A DNA stretch of 55,464 nucleotides from Allorhodopirellula solitaria (GTDB taxonomy: Bacteria; Planctomycetota; Planctomycetia; Pirellulales; Pirellulaceae). The stretch lies in assembly GCF_007859855.1 (NCBI RefSeq), contig NZ_SJPK01000007.1, positions 93,077-148,540 of the forward strand. Direction: 5' to 3'. The stretch's first letter is position 1, and each line of letters starts with the position of its first letter. Shown one piece after another: positions 1 to 8,947 of this stretch. The position numbers and the translations under genes were made by a program. The notes under the pieces are model-generated. The model was not told the DNA's origin. It did not search any database and saw only the letters and a list, made by a program, of their open reading frames with translations.

Positions 1-723
1 CGGTTGGCGAACTCGACTTCGACACCCAGTCGAGCTATTCGGTTCGCGTCAGCAGCACCGATGCCGGTGGACTGTCGACCGAAGAGATGTTCACGATCAC
101 CGTGACCGAGGCCGCTGAAAACACGGCACCAACGGCGATCGCACTCAGCGAAACTTCGATCGATGAATCGTCCGAAATCGGAACGGCGGTTGGTACGCTT
201 AGCAGCACTGACGCTAACGCGGGTGACACGTTCACCTACGCCTTGGTCGCCGGTGAAGGCGATACCGACAACGCTGCTTTCGAAATCGATGGCGACCAAA
301 TCAAGACGGTCGGCGAACTCGACTTCGATACCCAGTCGAGCTACTCGGTTCGCGTCAGCAGCACCGATGCCGGTGGACTATCGACCGAAGAGATGTTCAC
401 GATCACCGTGACCGAGGCCGCTGAAAACACGGCACCAACCGCGATCGCACTGAGCGAAACTTCGATCGATGAATCGTCCGAAATCGGAACGGCCGTTGGT
501 ACGCTTAGCAGCACTGACGCTAACGCGGGTGACACGTTCACCTACGCCTTGGTCGCCGGTGAAGGCGATACCGACAACGCTGCTTTCGAAATCGATGGCG
601 ACCAAATCAAGACGGTTGGCGAACTCGACTTCGATACCCAGTCGAGCTATTCGGTTCGCGTCAGCAGCACCGATGCTGGTGGATTGTCGACCGAAGAGAT
701 GTTCACGGTCACCGTGACCGAGG
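1..723 (+). repeat. 306-bp in-frame tandem repeats in the cadherin gene
   Basis: Bases 1, 307 and 613 begin the same sequence, giving a period of 306 bp (102 codons). The copies differ by only a few, mostly third-position, changes, while the modules after base ~723 are much more divergent. This pattern indicates recent duplication or gene conversion within the gene. The array extends beyond the left edge. Confidence 0.95.
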
Positions 724-1658
724 CCGAAGCACCAGGCAACTCGGCCCCAACGGATATCGACTTGAGCTCGGACACCATCGATGAGTCGGCCCCTGCCGGT
801 AGCGTGGTTGGAACGCTCAGTGCGGTTGATCCAGATGAAGGCGACACGTTCACGTACGGCGTGGCGCTAGTCGAAGGCGCTGGAGACACCGACAATGCGT
901 CTTTCGTAATCGAAGGCAACGAACTGAAGACGACGACCGATCTCGATTTCGATACCCAGTCCAGCTACGTCATCCACCTCCGGGCAACCGACGCGGGTGG
1001 ATTGTCGGTGGAGAAAACCTTCACCATCCATGTGACGGAGAGCGAGACGCCAGCCAACACGGCACCCACGGAGGTTACCATCGATCAGAGCATCGTGGCC
1101 GCGGGACAGCCTGTTGACACTGTCGTGGGCACGCTGGGAAGTGTTGATGCCGATGCCGGCGACACGTTCACTTACACGATCGTTTCGGACGATGGTGGCG
1201 AACCAGATGCATTCAAGGTCGTCGATGGCAACTTGGTCACTAATCAAGTTTTTGATGATGCAATCCAGGATCTATTTTCGGTGGAAGTCCAGACCGAGGA
1301 CGCTGGCGGTTTAACGCTCTCCCAGACGCTCGATATCATGATCAGTGAGGCGAATGTCGCGCCGACTGCGATTTCAATCTCGGGCACTTCGGTTCCTGCC
1401 AATCCTGTGGCGGGCACTTCCTTCGGCACCTTGGTGACCGATGATGCCAACGCGGCTGACAGTCATGTCTACACGTTGGTCGCTGGTGACGGTGATGCTG
1501 ACAACGCGACTTTCGTAGTGGAAGGCGATGAATTGAAGACCACCACGGATCTCGATTCGTCTTCGCAAAGCAGCTACAGCATTCGCGTGCGAAGCCAGGA
1601 CCGGTACGGATTGTCCGTCGAAGGAGTCCTCACCCTGAGCATGGAATCGGTGGAATAG
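3..1658 (+). CDS. Cadherin-repeat surface protein, C-terminal part (5' end outside window)
   Basis: The frame is open from the window edge (first full codon at base 3), so only the last 551 residues are visible. They form about five cadherin-like modules of roughly 100 residues, each with an NTAPT-type linker, a DADAGDTFTY-like strand, a DFDTQSSYS segment and a DAGGLS turn, which is typical of calcium-binding bacterial cadherin domains. The first modules are almost identical and the last three have diverged (DNASFVIEG, EPDAFKVVDG, DNATFVVEG). The protein ends just after the final module, with no dockerin, PEP-CTERM or membrane anchor. Composition is acidic and rich in Thr, Asp and Gly, as in secreted adhesins. 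The role (adhesion or matrix) is inferred from the family. The upstream domain set is unknown. Confidence 0.85.
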   Translation, partial: VGELDFDTQSSYSVRVSSTDAGGLSTEEMFTITVTEAAENTAPTAIALSETSIDESSEIGTAVGTLSSTDANAGDTFTYALVAGEGDTDNAAFEIDGDQIKTVGELDFDTQSSYSVRVSSTDAGGLSTEEMFTITVTEAAENTAPTAIALSETSIDESSEIGTAVGTLSSTDANAGDTFTYALVAGEGDTDNAAFEIDGDQIKTVGELDFDTQSSYSVRVSSTDAGGLSTEEMFTVTVTEAEAPGNSAPTDIDLSSDTIDESAPAGSVVGTLSAVDPDEGDTFTYGVALVEGAGDTDNASFVIEGNELKTTTDLDFDTQSSYVIHLRATDAGGLSVEKTFTIHVTESETPANTAPTEVTIDQSIVAAGQPVDTVVGTLGSVDADAGDTFTYTIVSDDGGEPDAFKVVDGNLVTNQVFDDAIQDLFSVEVQTEDAGGLTLSQTLDIMISEANVAPTAISISGTSVPANPVAGTSFGTLVTDDANAADSHVYTLVAGDGDADNATFVVEGDELKTTTDLDSSSQSSYSIRVRSQDRYGLSVEGVLTLSMESVE

Positions 1659-1717
1659 TCACCTCTGGAAGAGAAACGATCGCGGAAGGCTGACGCATTC
1701 CGCTGATTGAAAACGCG

Positions 1718-1750
1718 AAACGGGCGACCTTTGAGGTCGCCCGTTTTTTT
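1718..1750 (+). terminator. Rho-independent terminator after the cadherin gene
   Basis: A GC-rich stem, CGGGCGACC (1721-1729) paired with GGTCGCCCG (1735-1743), has a 5-nt loop and ends in a run of seven T. It lies 60 bp after the stop and is preceded by AAA, so it may also work for the leftward ppiC-like gene. Confidence 0.85.
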
Positions 1751-1806
1751 GTTGTATCTGGCGAGGGATCAGCGAATCTCGCGGATCTTCGTATCCGGTA
1801 GTCGGA

Positions 1807-2088
1807 TCAGTCCTCGCGGCTGGTGATCTCGATCAAGTGGTATCCGAATTGGGTTTTGACGGGTCCGTGGACCTTGTTCAAATCGCCGCTGAAAACGACT
1901 TGATCAAACTCAGGCACCATCTGGCCAGGACGGAACGTACCCAACGCGCCACCCGACTTACCCGACGGGCAGGCCGAAAACTCCGCCGCGATGGTGCCGA
2001 AGTCCTTGCCGCCTTCAATCTGTTCTTTCAAATCGGTGCAGACTTCTTCGGTTTCCACGAGAATGTGTCGAGCGCTTGCTTGGGCCAT
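1807..2088 (-). CDS. ppiC: Parvulin-type peptidyl-prolyl isomerase (PpiC-like)
   Basis: This 93-residue single-domain parvulin is the same length as E. coli PpiC (Par10). It shows the family hallmarks: ARHILVET near the N-terminus, CPSGKSGGALGTF, GQMVPEFDQVVF and the C-terminal QFGYHLIEI. Parvulins catalyse cis-trans isomerisation of X-Pro bonds. No signal peptide is visible from the chosen ATG, so a cytoplasmic location is expected. An in-frame ATG at 2154 would add 22 residues unlike the family, so the start at 2088 is preferred; no strong Shine-Dalgarno sequence decides it. It lies 144 bp downstream of the RND permease on the same strand but is probably transcribed separately. Confidence 0.88.
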   Translation of the reverse strand: MAQASARHILVETEEVCTDLKEQIEGGKDFGTIAAEFSACPSGKSGGALGTFRPGQMVPEFDQVVFSGDLNKVHGPVKTQFGYHLIEITSRED

Positions 2089-2232
2089 CGGTTTCACTTT
2101 GTTAAAGGAAATTTGAAAATAGGGTCGAATGGAGGTGGAAACGTTTCCAACCAACCTCGACTGGTATCGTCGTCGAAAGCAGACGTTTCGAATACCCAGG
2201 CGAATCCCATTTCCGAGCCGTGATCTCAGCGA

Positions 2233-5200
2233 TCAATTGGTATCTGCCGGACTCTCACGAGCATTCACCTCGGACTTAGGCCCCTCCGAGAGAAATGGCC
2301 GAAAATACCAATGCTTGATCGCAAGTAACACCTTCCCGATGTCTTCAGCGGCAAGTTGAGCACAAGGAATCAAGAACAACGTCACAAGCGTGGCGAACAT
2401 CACGCCAAAGGCGAGCGATGCGGCCATCGGAATCAAGAACTGAGCTTGCAACGACGTGTCCGTCAGCAACGGTATCAGACCGACAAACGTGGTAACGGAA
2501 GTCAGCATGATTGGACGAAATCGCCTGGCGCCGGCTTGGAGCGCCGCTTCGCGGAGGGTGGCTCCCTCGGCGAGACGCTGGTTCACATAGTCGACCATGA
2601 CAAGCGTGTCATTGACCGCAACACCCGCAAGAGCCAGCATTCCGAAAATGGATAGATACGAGGGAGTGATATCCATCGCGATATGCCCCAGAAGAGCACC
2701 GATGATGGCGAATGGGACAGCTAACAGGACGAAGAATGGCTGCCCCAATGACTTCAGAGCAATGGCTAACAGCCCATAGAGGACGAAAGCCAGAATACAC
2801 GTACTAAGAATCGTCTGGCGTTGTGCGTCTTCCGCCTCCGCGACATATCCGATGTACTGAAAGCTCAGGTTATTCTGCTGGCACAATTCTTGGATCTTCG
2901 GCGAAAGCTCATTTGCAATCCCCAGCAGGTCCACGGTTTGGTCAACCGGTTGAGCGCCGCAGCGAAGAACTTCGGCGCCGTTCTTCCGTTCGACTGACGA
3001 CGGTGCCTTCGTGAAGGCAATTTCGGCAACCGTTGACAGTGAAACATCCGCACCGCGAGGAGTACGAACGCGCATTCGTTCAAGAGTGTGCAGAGTTTCT
3101 CGCTGCTCCAGAGGCAGTCTGACCATGACTCGGATGCTATCGATTCCTCGCTGTAATCGTTGAGCTTCCTCCCCAAAGAACGACTGGCGGACCTGCTGAG
3201 CGAGAAGTTGCTGCGTCAGGTCGAGCTCAGCAGCGAGTGGTTTCAGTCGCAACTCCAATTCGTCTTGTCCATAGTTGATATTCGCCCATGTGGAGTTGAA
3301 CTCCTTGTATTCATCAAGGAGGGCCTTGATCTGACGTGCTACTTTGGCCTTCTCCGGAGACATGGGACCACGCAATTCGATATTTAAGTTCGCATTGTCC
3401 GTATTTCGATCGCGGCTAATGCTCGATTCGGAACGAATACGAAACTCTGTCGCCTCGGGAATAGGTCCAATCAGTTCGTTCCATCTCGCGGCAAGATCGC
3501 TGTTGCGTGGACCGGCAGCGCTGCGAAGCGACGGTGCTAACACTTCAAAAGTAATCGCGCCACGCGACTTGTCAAAGTCTCGGTGAATTCGCCGGGCACC
3601 TACTAATTTGGAGATATTCCGCACGAGCGACTCACCGGTTCCCGGATCGACGAATTCCTTCTGTAGTTGGTGCAATGCCGTTTCAACTCTTCCCATGTAC
3701 TGAGCGGTGGTTTCGAGCGAGGTATCGTTTGGCATATCGAGTTCGGCGCTGATTCTCTGCTGCTCGACCGACGGATACGCAATGAACTCCATTCGGCCGC
3801 TGAGGCAATAACCGACCATCAGAAGCATCGCTGATGCGAATATCGCCAACACCGACGCACGATGATGCACCGAGAACTCGAGGCAGGGCTGATAGACTCG
3901 CTTAATGAAATATTCGAGGCCGTTAGCGATCGACGTTTGAATTCGTGTGAGCGGATTGTTATAGGGAACCGGTCGCAGGTGCTTGAGGTGGGCTGGAAGA
4001 ATGAACTTCGATTCCACCAGCGAGAAGAGAAGAACGGGCGCCACGATCGGCGGCACCTGAGAAGCGAAATCCCCCCAACTTCCTTCAAAAAACATCAACG
4101 GGATAAATGCGACCATGGTCGTCAACGCACCGAAGGTGACGGGTATCGCCACCTCTTGGGCACCTTCGACGGCTGCTTCGAGGGGAGGCATGCCCTCCTT
4201 CATTTTCAAATAGACGTTCTCGCCGGTGACGATCGCATCGTCGACGACGATCCCAACAACGATGATGAAGCCGAACAGACTCATCACGTTGGCTGTGACA
4301 CCAAACCAAGGCATCAGCATCACGCCCCCAGCAAAACCGACGGGGATCCCAGCAACAATCCAAAAGGCAAGGCCGGGGCGGAGGAAGAGCCCCAGCAGCA
4401 ACATCACCAACAAACCGCCCTGGAGCATCGATTCAATGAGCGTTGTCAGACGCCCTCGAATTTCGACCGACTCATCGTCCCATATGAATAGTTCGATTCC
4501 CTCGGGAAACCGGCTTCTCGCATTGGATACATATTCATGCACCTTGTCCGAAATTTCGATTGCGTTTTCGTTTCCGGTACGCATCACTTCGACGAACAGG
4601 GCTGGCCTACCATTGAACTCGACGATTTTCTCGCCCTCTTCAAATCCGTCGGTAACGGTTGCCACTTCGCCCAACGTGACCGCCGATCCATTGGCAGAAC
4701 GGATGGGGACATTTTGGAACTCCTGTTCCGAGTATGCCTGCCCACGGGTCCGAACAATGAACGTGCCACTGTCGCTATTGATCGAGCCCGCTGGCAAGTC
4801 GATCGAATACTGCTGAATCGCGTCGGTCAGGTCCTGCAAGCTCAACCCATATGCCAGGAGCTTGGTTGTATCCACTTCCACGCTGATCTCGTACTCACGG
4901 TCCCCCTGCACTTGCGCGCGGCTGACTCCTGGTAACGAGATGACGTCTTCCTGGACTTTTCGTGCGACTTCGCGTAATTCGTGTGGGCTCAGATGTCCGG
5001 TAACGGCGATGCTCAGCACTTCCCACCAGTTGGACGAATCGGGAATGGAGATTTGGGGCCGTTCCGTCTCATCGGGAAAGGTTGTGATGGTGTCGATCCG
5101 AGCCGAAACATCGTCCATCAACGTGCGGAGGTCTGTCCCGGGCTCGGCTTCTACCGAAATACGCCCGCTACCCTGACCACCTTCAGAAATGATGTCACGA

Positions 5201-5427
5201 ATCCCCTCAACCCCTTCCAGCGATTCTTCAATAGGGATCAGAATCGCTTGCTCGACATCTTTGGCCGTTCCTCCGCGATAGGCCATCTCGATGCGAACGG
5301 ATTCCATCGTCCGTTCCGGCGACACTTCCAACGGAATTTTATAGAAGGCCGTATAGGTGCCCGCGATCAGTAGCGCGAGCATCAAGAAATTCGCGGCAAT
5401 CCCGTTTGTTGCAAACCAGCGAATCAT
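2233..5427 (-). CDS. RND-family efflux permease (AcrB-like inner-membrane subunit)
   Basis: The 1064-residue protein has the standard AcrB/MexB length and layout: one N-terminal membrane helix (about 9-31), a large periplasmic porter domain, a central helix bundle, a second periplasmic domain and a C-terminal helix bundle. The proton-relay pair of aspartates in TM4 is present (D396-D397 in GIVVDDAIV), and the second half has the matching AGVAVNDTLVMVDYVN segment. It should be the proton-driven pump of a tripartite exporter. It follows the adaptor gene after 9 bp, so the two form an operon transcribed leftward. The VSPERTMESVRIEM segment with the GGTAKDVEQ motif suggests a broad-substrate or metal/amphiphile class; the substrate cannot be told from sequence. 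Confidence 0.95.
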   Translation of the reverse strand: MIRWFATNGIAANFLMLALLIAGTYTAFYKIPLEVSPERTMESVRIEMAYRGGTAKDVEQAILIPIEESLEGVEGIRDIISEGGQGSGRISVEAEPGTDLRTLMDDVSARIDTITTFPDETERPQISIPDSSNWWEVLSIAVTGHLSPHELREVARKVQEDVISLPGVSRAQVQGDREYEISVEVDTTKLLAYGLSLQDLTDAIQQYSIDLPAGSINSDSGTFIVRTRGQAYSEQEFQNVPIRSANGSAVTLGEVATVTDGFEEGEKIVEFNGRPALFVEVMRTGNENAIEISDKVHEYVSNARSRFPEGIELFIWDDESVEIRGRLTTLIESMLQGGLLVMLLLGLFLRPGLAFWIVAGIPVGFAGGVMLMPWFGVTANVMSLFGFIIVVGIVVDDAIVTGENVYLKMKEGMPPLEAAVEGAQEVAIPVTFGALTTMVAFIPLMFFEGSWGDFASQVPPIVAPVLLFSLVESKFILPAHLKHLRPVPYNNPLTRIQTSIANGLEYFIKRVYQPCLEFSVHHRASVLAIFASAMLLMVGYCLSGRMEFIAYPSVEQQRISAELDMPNDTSLETTAQYMGRVETALHQLQKEFVDPGTGESLVRNISKLVGARRIHRDFDKSRGAITFEVLAPSLRSAAGPRNSDLAARWNELIGPIPEATEFRIRSESSISRDRNTDNANLNIELRGPMSPEKAKVARQIKALLDEYKEFNSTWANINYGQDELELRLKPLAAELDLTQQLLAQQVRQSFFGEEAQRLQRGIDSIRVMVRLPLEQRETLHTLERMRVRTPRGADVSLSTVAEIAFTKAPSSVERKNGAEVLRCGAQPVDQTVDLLGIANELSPKIQELCQQNNLSFQYIGYVAEAEDAQRQTILSTCILAFVLYGLLAIALKSLGQPFFVLLAVPFAIIGALLGHIAMDITPSYLSIFGMLALAGVAVNDTLVMVDYVNQRLAEGATLREAALQAGARRFRPIMLTSVTTFVGLIPLLTDTSLQAQFLIPMAASLAFGVMFATLVTLFLIPCAQLAAEDIGKVLLAIKHWYFRPFLSEGPKSEVNARESPADTN

Positions 5428-5436
5428 AGGTATTCG

Positions 5437-6681
5437 TTAATTGGTGGCGTTTTCGTCAGATTTTGTGGAGGTGGAATCCGCTATCGTAATCGCCGCATCT
5501 GCGGGCGGAATGATTTCGATCTTAGCCCCCTTCGGTGTGAAGGGCATCGGTGTCGTTGCCAACCACATTCCAGGCGGGATCGCTGCCGACGAAACGATCA
5601 CTTTCTCCGCGTCGGACCAAAGCGTCTTCACCTGAAGTGGTAACAGCGTTTGATCGGCTCGGTCGACCAAAACAACCTGATCCAATTCGCGAACGGCTCC
5701 TCTTGGCAATGCGATGACATCGTGGAGCACCTTGCCGTCAATGGACGCGATCACGGGTTGACCGATGCGCAGTGGCGGTTTGCCGGATTCACGACCAAAG
5801 GGATCATCGATTCGCGCGATTGCAAACAGATCGCGAGAATCCGCGTCGAGCACCCCCTCGGTACGAACGATGGTCCCTTCCCAGATCGAATCGTTAGATT
5901 GCTGAATACCATCTTGAAGCCGCACTGCCAGTGGGGAATCATCGGGAAATTCGGGCAGATCCAGATAATCCCTTTGCTCACCGGAGACGGGAAGCCGGAC
6001 TTCGACGTAATCGATGGCAAATATTTCGCCCAGAGGGGCATTCTGTCCCGCCAATTGACCGATGCCAATCAGCTTTGAAATGACTCGGCCATCGAACGGG
6101 GCCACGAATTTGGTTCTCTGAAGATTCAGCTTCGCTTGCTCGACGTTTGTTTCAGCCAGAGCAACGTTGGCCTGAGCCTGCTCCCTGCTCGCCGAAGCCG
6201 TTTCCACCTCTCCCTGAGGAACAGCATTCGATTCGACCAGCTTCAGCTTACGTTTTTCCACGATGACCGCAAGTTTCAGTTCTGATTTGGCAGCAGCCAG
6301 TTCAGACTCGGCGATGGCAAGTGCTGTTTGATAGTCGCGTTGATCGATCTCGACAAGCACATCCCCTTTCTTGAAATAAGCACCGACTTCAAAGAAAGGG
6401 CTCGTTTTGGCAACAGTACCTGAGACCTGGGATGTCAAAGTAATTCGGTTGTGGGCTTGGACGACTGCGTGCGTCTTCACCACGACCGGATAGTCGACGA
6501 TAGCAATTTCCTCAATTCGGGAACGAAGCAGGACCTCCTTGGGTTCTGGCAGAGGGGGTCGTTCGACCTCACCCGCCAACCGTTGGAATCCAAACCAACC
6601 AGCGGCCAGGATAGCGCAGGGAATGGCCATTCGCAGCAAGACCCCGGCCAAAAATGAAGGGGTAGTTGATGGCGTTGTCAT
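5437..6681 (-). CDS. RND efflux periplasmic adaptor (HlyD/MFP family)
   Basis: The 414-residue membrane-fusion protein has an N-terminal hydrophobic segment (about 10-28). A barrel-sandwich lipoyl half-motif follows (SGTVAKTSPFFEVGAYFKKG), then an Ala/Glu-rich alpha-hairpin (about 125-190, AESELAAAKSELKLAV and AQANVALAETNVEQAKLNLQ), the second lipoyl half (APFDGRVISK) and a beta-barrel region. It links the permease to the outer-membrane factor across the periplasm. It is the first gene of the leftward operon and faces the outer-membrane factor gene across 340 bp. No local regulator gene is present. Confidence 0.94.
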   Translation of the reverse strand: MTTPSTTPSFLAGVLLRMAIPCAILAAGWFGFQRLAGEVERPPLPEPKEVLLRSRIEEIAIVDYPVVVKTHAVVQAHNRITLTSQVSGTVAKTSPFFEVGAYFKKGDVLVEIDQRDYQTALAIAESELAAAKSELKLAVIVEKRKLKLVESNAVPQGEVETASASREQAQANVALAETNVEQAKLNLQRTKFVAPFDGRVISKLIGIGQLAGQNAPLGEIFAIDYVEVRLPVSGEQRDYLDLPEFPDDSPLAVRLQDGIQQSNDSIWEGTIVRTEGVLDADSRDLFAIARIDDPFGRESGKPPLRIGQPVIASIDGKVLHDVIALPRGAVRELDQVVLVDRADQTLLPLQVKTLWSDAEKVIVSSAAIPPGMWLATTPMPFTPKGAKIEIIPPADAAITIADSTSTKSDENATN

Positions 6682-7021
6682 GTCTTGGAACCGCGTTGAT
6701 TAACCATTGGCAGGGGATCGAGAGAGGGAAAAGGCGTCCCTCCATTGATCATGGAACACTTCGTAATACCCATCGGTGTCGAAGGAATGCACACTACTTT
6801 GGGAATCTTTACGTCACCGAGGGACGATCGCCCGCAGGCAGGGGGAGGTTAACGGCTGATCACTTGTCGGCATCAAACGGTCGTGCCGATCAGGGCGACT
6901 TTAATGACGTCGTCTACGGGCTGGGGTTAAGCTGTTCAGGTGGGGAGGGATTGTTTGTACCAAATCCACTGGATCAACCGAAGGTAGGACAGGTGAGGAC
7001 TTTTCCTGTTTTCCGAGACGT
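6682..7021. promoter_or_regulatory. Divergent intergenic region between efflux adaptor and outer-membrane factor
   Basis: These 340 bp separate divergently transcribed parts of one efflux pump and must hold promoters for both directions. I see no convincing ORF. There is no clear palindromic operator that I could assign to a known regulator family, and no confident -35/-10 pair. Confidence 0.4.
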
Positions 7022-8659
7022 ATGATGCGACGCACAGCTGAACCATTTGCGCTCAACGCAGCCCGCCGATACCGGGTGTGCCTGGCATGGGTGTGCGCGT
7101 GCATCGCTGCCGTTGGCGTGGGATGCACCAGCCCGCGAGACTGGATTGCCAATGGTTTCAAGGTCGGCCCCAATTACCGCAAACCATGCGCTCCGGTAGC
7201 GCCTGACTGGATCGATGCCAACGACAAACGGGTGATCGGTGATCCTGTCAACGCTACGGCCTGGTGGGCGACATCGTTCAACGACCCCGTTTTGAACCAA
7301 CTGGTCACGGAGGCATACACGCAAAATTTGACGCTACGACAAGCTGGGGCGAGAATCGCGCAAGCCCGGGCACTGCGTCAAATTGTCGTCGGAAATTTCT
7401 TCCCGCAACAGCAATCCGTTTCCGCCGACTACTCGCACAATCTCAGTACAGGCAGGGGTGGCGACCGACACTTTAGCTCTTGGAGAGGATCGTTTGGCTT
7501 GGCATGGGAAATTGACTTCTGGGGACGGTATCGCCGCGCAATCGAATCGGCCGACGCTGACCTTGACGCTGCCATGTACGAGTACGGTGACGTGGTGGTC
7601 ACGCTGGTGGCTGACGTCGCTGCAACCTATATCGATATCCGCACGCTTCAGACACGATTGGAACTCATCAAGCTAAACGTGGAGAATCAACGCCAGACGT
7701 ATGAGGTAACTGAGGTTCGTTTTCGGCTGGGCGAATCGAGCGAAGTCGATGTGCAGCAAGCAAAATCGAGCCTCGTTCAAACCGAGGCCCTCGTCCCGCA
7801 AGTGGAAACGGCGCTTCGACAGTCGCAAAACCTATTGTGTATCCTCCTCGGCATGCCCCCCGAAGACATCTTGGGCATCTTGGGCGCAGGCAGCATCCCA
7901 GACGTAAAGCCAGAGATTGCAGTTGGCATCCCAGCGGCGACGCTACTGCAACGACCTGATGTTCGCCGCGCCGAGCGAGTACTGGCATCGCAGAGTGCGT
8001 TAATCGGTGTGGCTGAGTCCGATCTCTATCCGCACATTAGCCTTGTAGGAACAGTTGGAAGAAGTGCCAACCAGTTCGAGGACCTGTTCCGCGGAGGTTC
8101 TGGCTTTGGATCAGTCGGGCCAACATTCAATTGGGATATCCTGAACTACGGACGCTTGGCCGGAAATATTGAGTTCCAGGATGCCCGATTCCAAGAGCTC
8201 TTGGCAGCTTATCGGCAAACGGCTCTGACTGCCAACCTGGAAGCGGAGAACGCCATTGTTCAATTTCTGAAGAACCAAGAACGCTTTGAACTGCAACTCG
8301 AGGCTGCGAAGGCGGCCGATAAAACCAACGAACTGATCACTCTGCAGTTTACCGAGGGGGAGCCGATTGACTTCAACCGTGTGTTCAGTGTCCAGAACAC
8401 CAAAACGCAACAGGAACTAGCCGCCGCAGGAACCAAGGGCGACGTTGCCCAAAGTCTAGTGGCAATCTATCGAGCACTCGGCGGTGGTTGGCCGTCGCCC
8501 TATCTACGAACGCCCATCATGGCGTCGATCGAGCAAGACGATGATTCCGATAGCGTGGAGGAAATTGAAACGCCTCCCGCCGAAGAAGAATCCGCCGAAG
8601 ACGAACCCGCAATCGATCAGGTATTGGAAAACCCAGTCGAAGAAACGACGGGAGATTAA
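7022..8659 (+). CDS. Outer-membrane efflux lipoprotein (TolC/NodT/OprM family)
   Basis: The 545-residue protein starts with a signal peptide and a lipobox (VGVGC), followed by the VGPNYRKP motif that marks the NodT/OprM lipoprotein branch. Two repeated alpha-barrel halves follow, with GSFGLAWEIDFWGRYRRAIE and FNWDILNYGRLAGNIEFQDAR as the recognisable paired segments. The C-terminal ~45 residues are an acidic tail (DDDSDSVEEIETPPAEEESAEDE region) not usual for the family. It forms the outer-membrane duct for the adaptor and permease encoded on the opposite strand. A second ATG lies directly after the first, so the start is uncertain by one codon. Confidence 0.93.
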   Translation: MMRRTAEPFALNAARRYRVCLAWVCACIAAVGVGCTSPRDWIANGFKVGPNYRKPCAPVAPDWIDANDKRVIGDPVNATAWWATSFNDPVLNQLVTEAYTQNLTLRQAGARIAQARALRQIVVGNFFPQQQSVSADYSHNLSTGRGGDRHFSSWRGSFGLAWEIDFWGRYRRAIESADADLDAAMYEYGDVVVTLVADVAATYIDIRTLQTRLELIKLNVENQRQTYEVTEVRFRLGESSEVDVQQAKSSLVQTEALVPQVETALRQSQNLLCILLGMPPEDILGILGAGSIPDVKPEIAVGIPAATLLQRPDVRRAERVLASQSALIGVAESDLYPHISLVGTVGRSANQFEDLFRGGSGFGSVGPTFNWDILNYGRLAGNIEFQDARFQELLAAYRQTALTANLEAENAIVQFLKNQERFELQLEAAKAADKTNELITLQFTEGEPIDFNRVFSVQNTKTQQELAAAGTKGDVAQSLVAIYRALGGGWPSPYLRTPIMASIEQDDDSDSVEEIETPPAEEESAEDEPAIDQVLENPVEETTGD

Positions 8660-8766
8660 ATGCAGTGGGATCGGCGTTCAGAACGGCGATCGACCGGGAC
8701 CTGTCCTCGCCCTCAAACCAAACGCAGATCGCAATCCCACTACCGAGAATCAAACATCAGGATAGT

Positions 8767-8860
8767 GAAAGAAGCCAAATGGGTCAAAGAAGCCAAATGG
8801 GTCAGGCCTCTTTGCCCCTGATGAAAGAAGCCAAATGGGTCAGGCCTCTTTGCCCCTGAT
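8767..8860 (+). repeat. 38-bp direct repeat, about 2.5 units
   Basis: Units beginning GAAAGAAGCCAAATGGGTCA occur at 8767 (a shortened 20-bp unit), about 8787 (36 bp) and 8823 (38 bp). The two longer units continue into GGCCTCTTTGCCCCTGAT. There are no spacers between units. The array lies between the efflux gene and the 3' end of the group II intron. Confidence 0.9.
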
Positions 8861-8880
8861 AACCATCAAAGAGGATCGCG

Positions 8881-8947
8881 GTTGGGACGGCTGTTGCCAG
8901 CCGCCCCCCGCACAGATCCGTACTTGAAGGATTACCTCACACGGCTC
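8881..8947 (-). ncRNA. Group II intron domain V/VI-like RNA
   Basis: Reading the minus strand, GAGCCGTGTGAGG, a short turn and CCTTCAAGTACGGATC make the expected domain V hairpin with its AGC triad (8915-8947). It is followed by a GC-rich hairpin with arms GGGGGCGGCTGGC and GCCAGCAGCC-like sequence (about 8881-8912) in the domain VI position. The RT stop codon (8937-8939) lies inside domain V, so the protein and RNA ends overlap. Folding is judged by eye. Confidence 0.6.

Noticed and set aside
6682..7021. Search for a regulator gene or operator of the efflux pump
   Set aside because: No ORF with a DNA-binding motif and no clear palindrome was found.
8767..8860. Possible CRISPR array
   Set aside because: Repeats are directly adjacent with no spacers, only about 2.5 units, and no cas genes are nearby.
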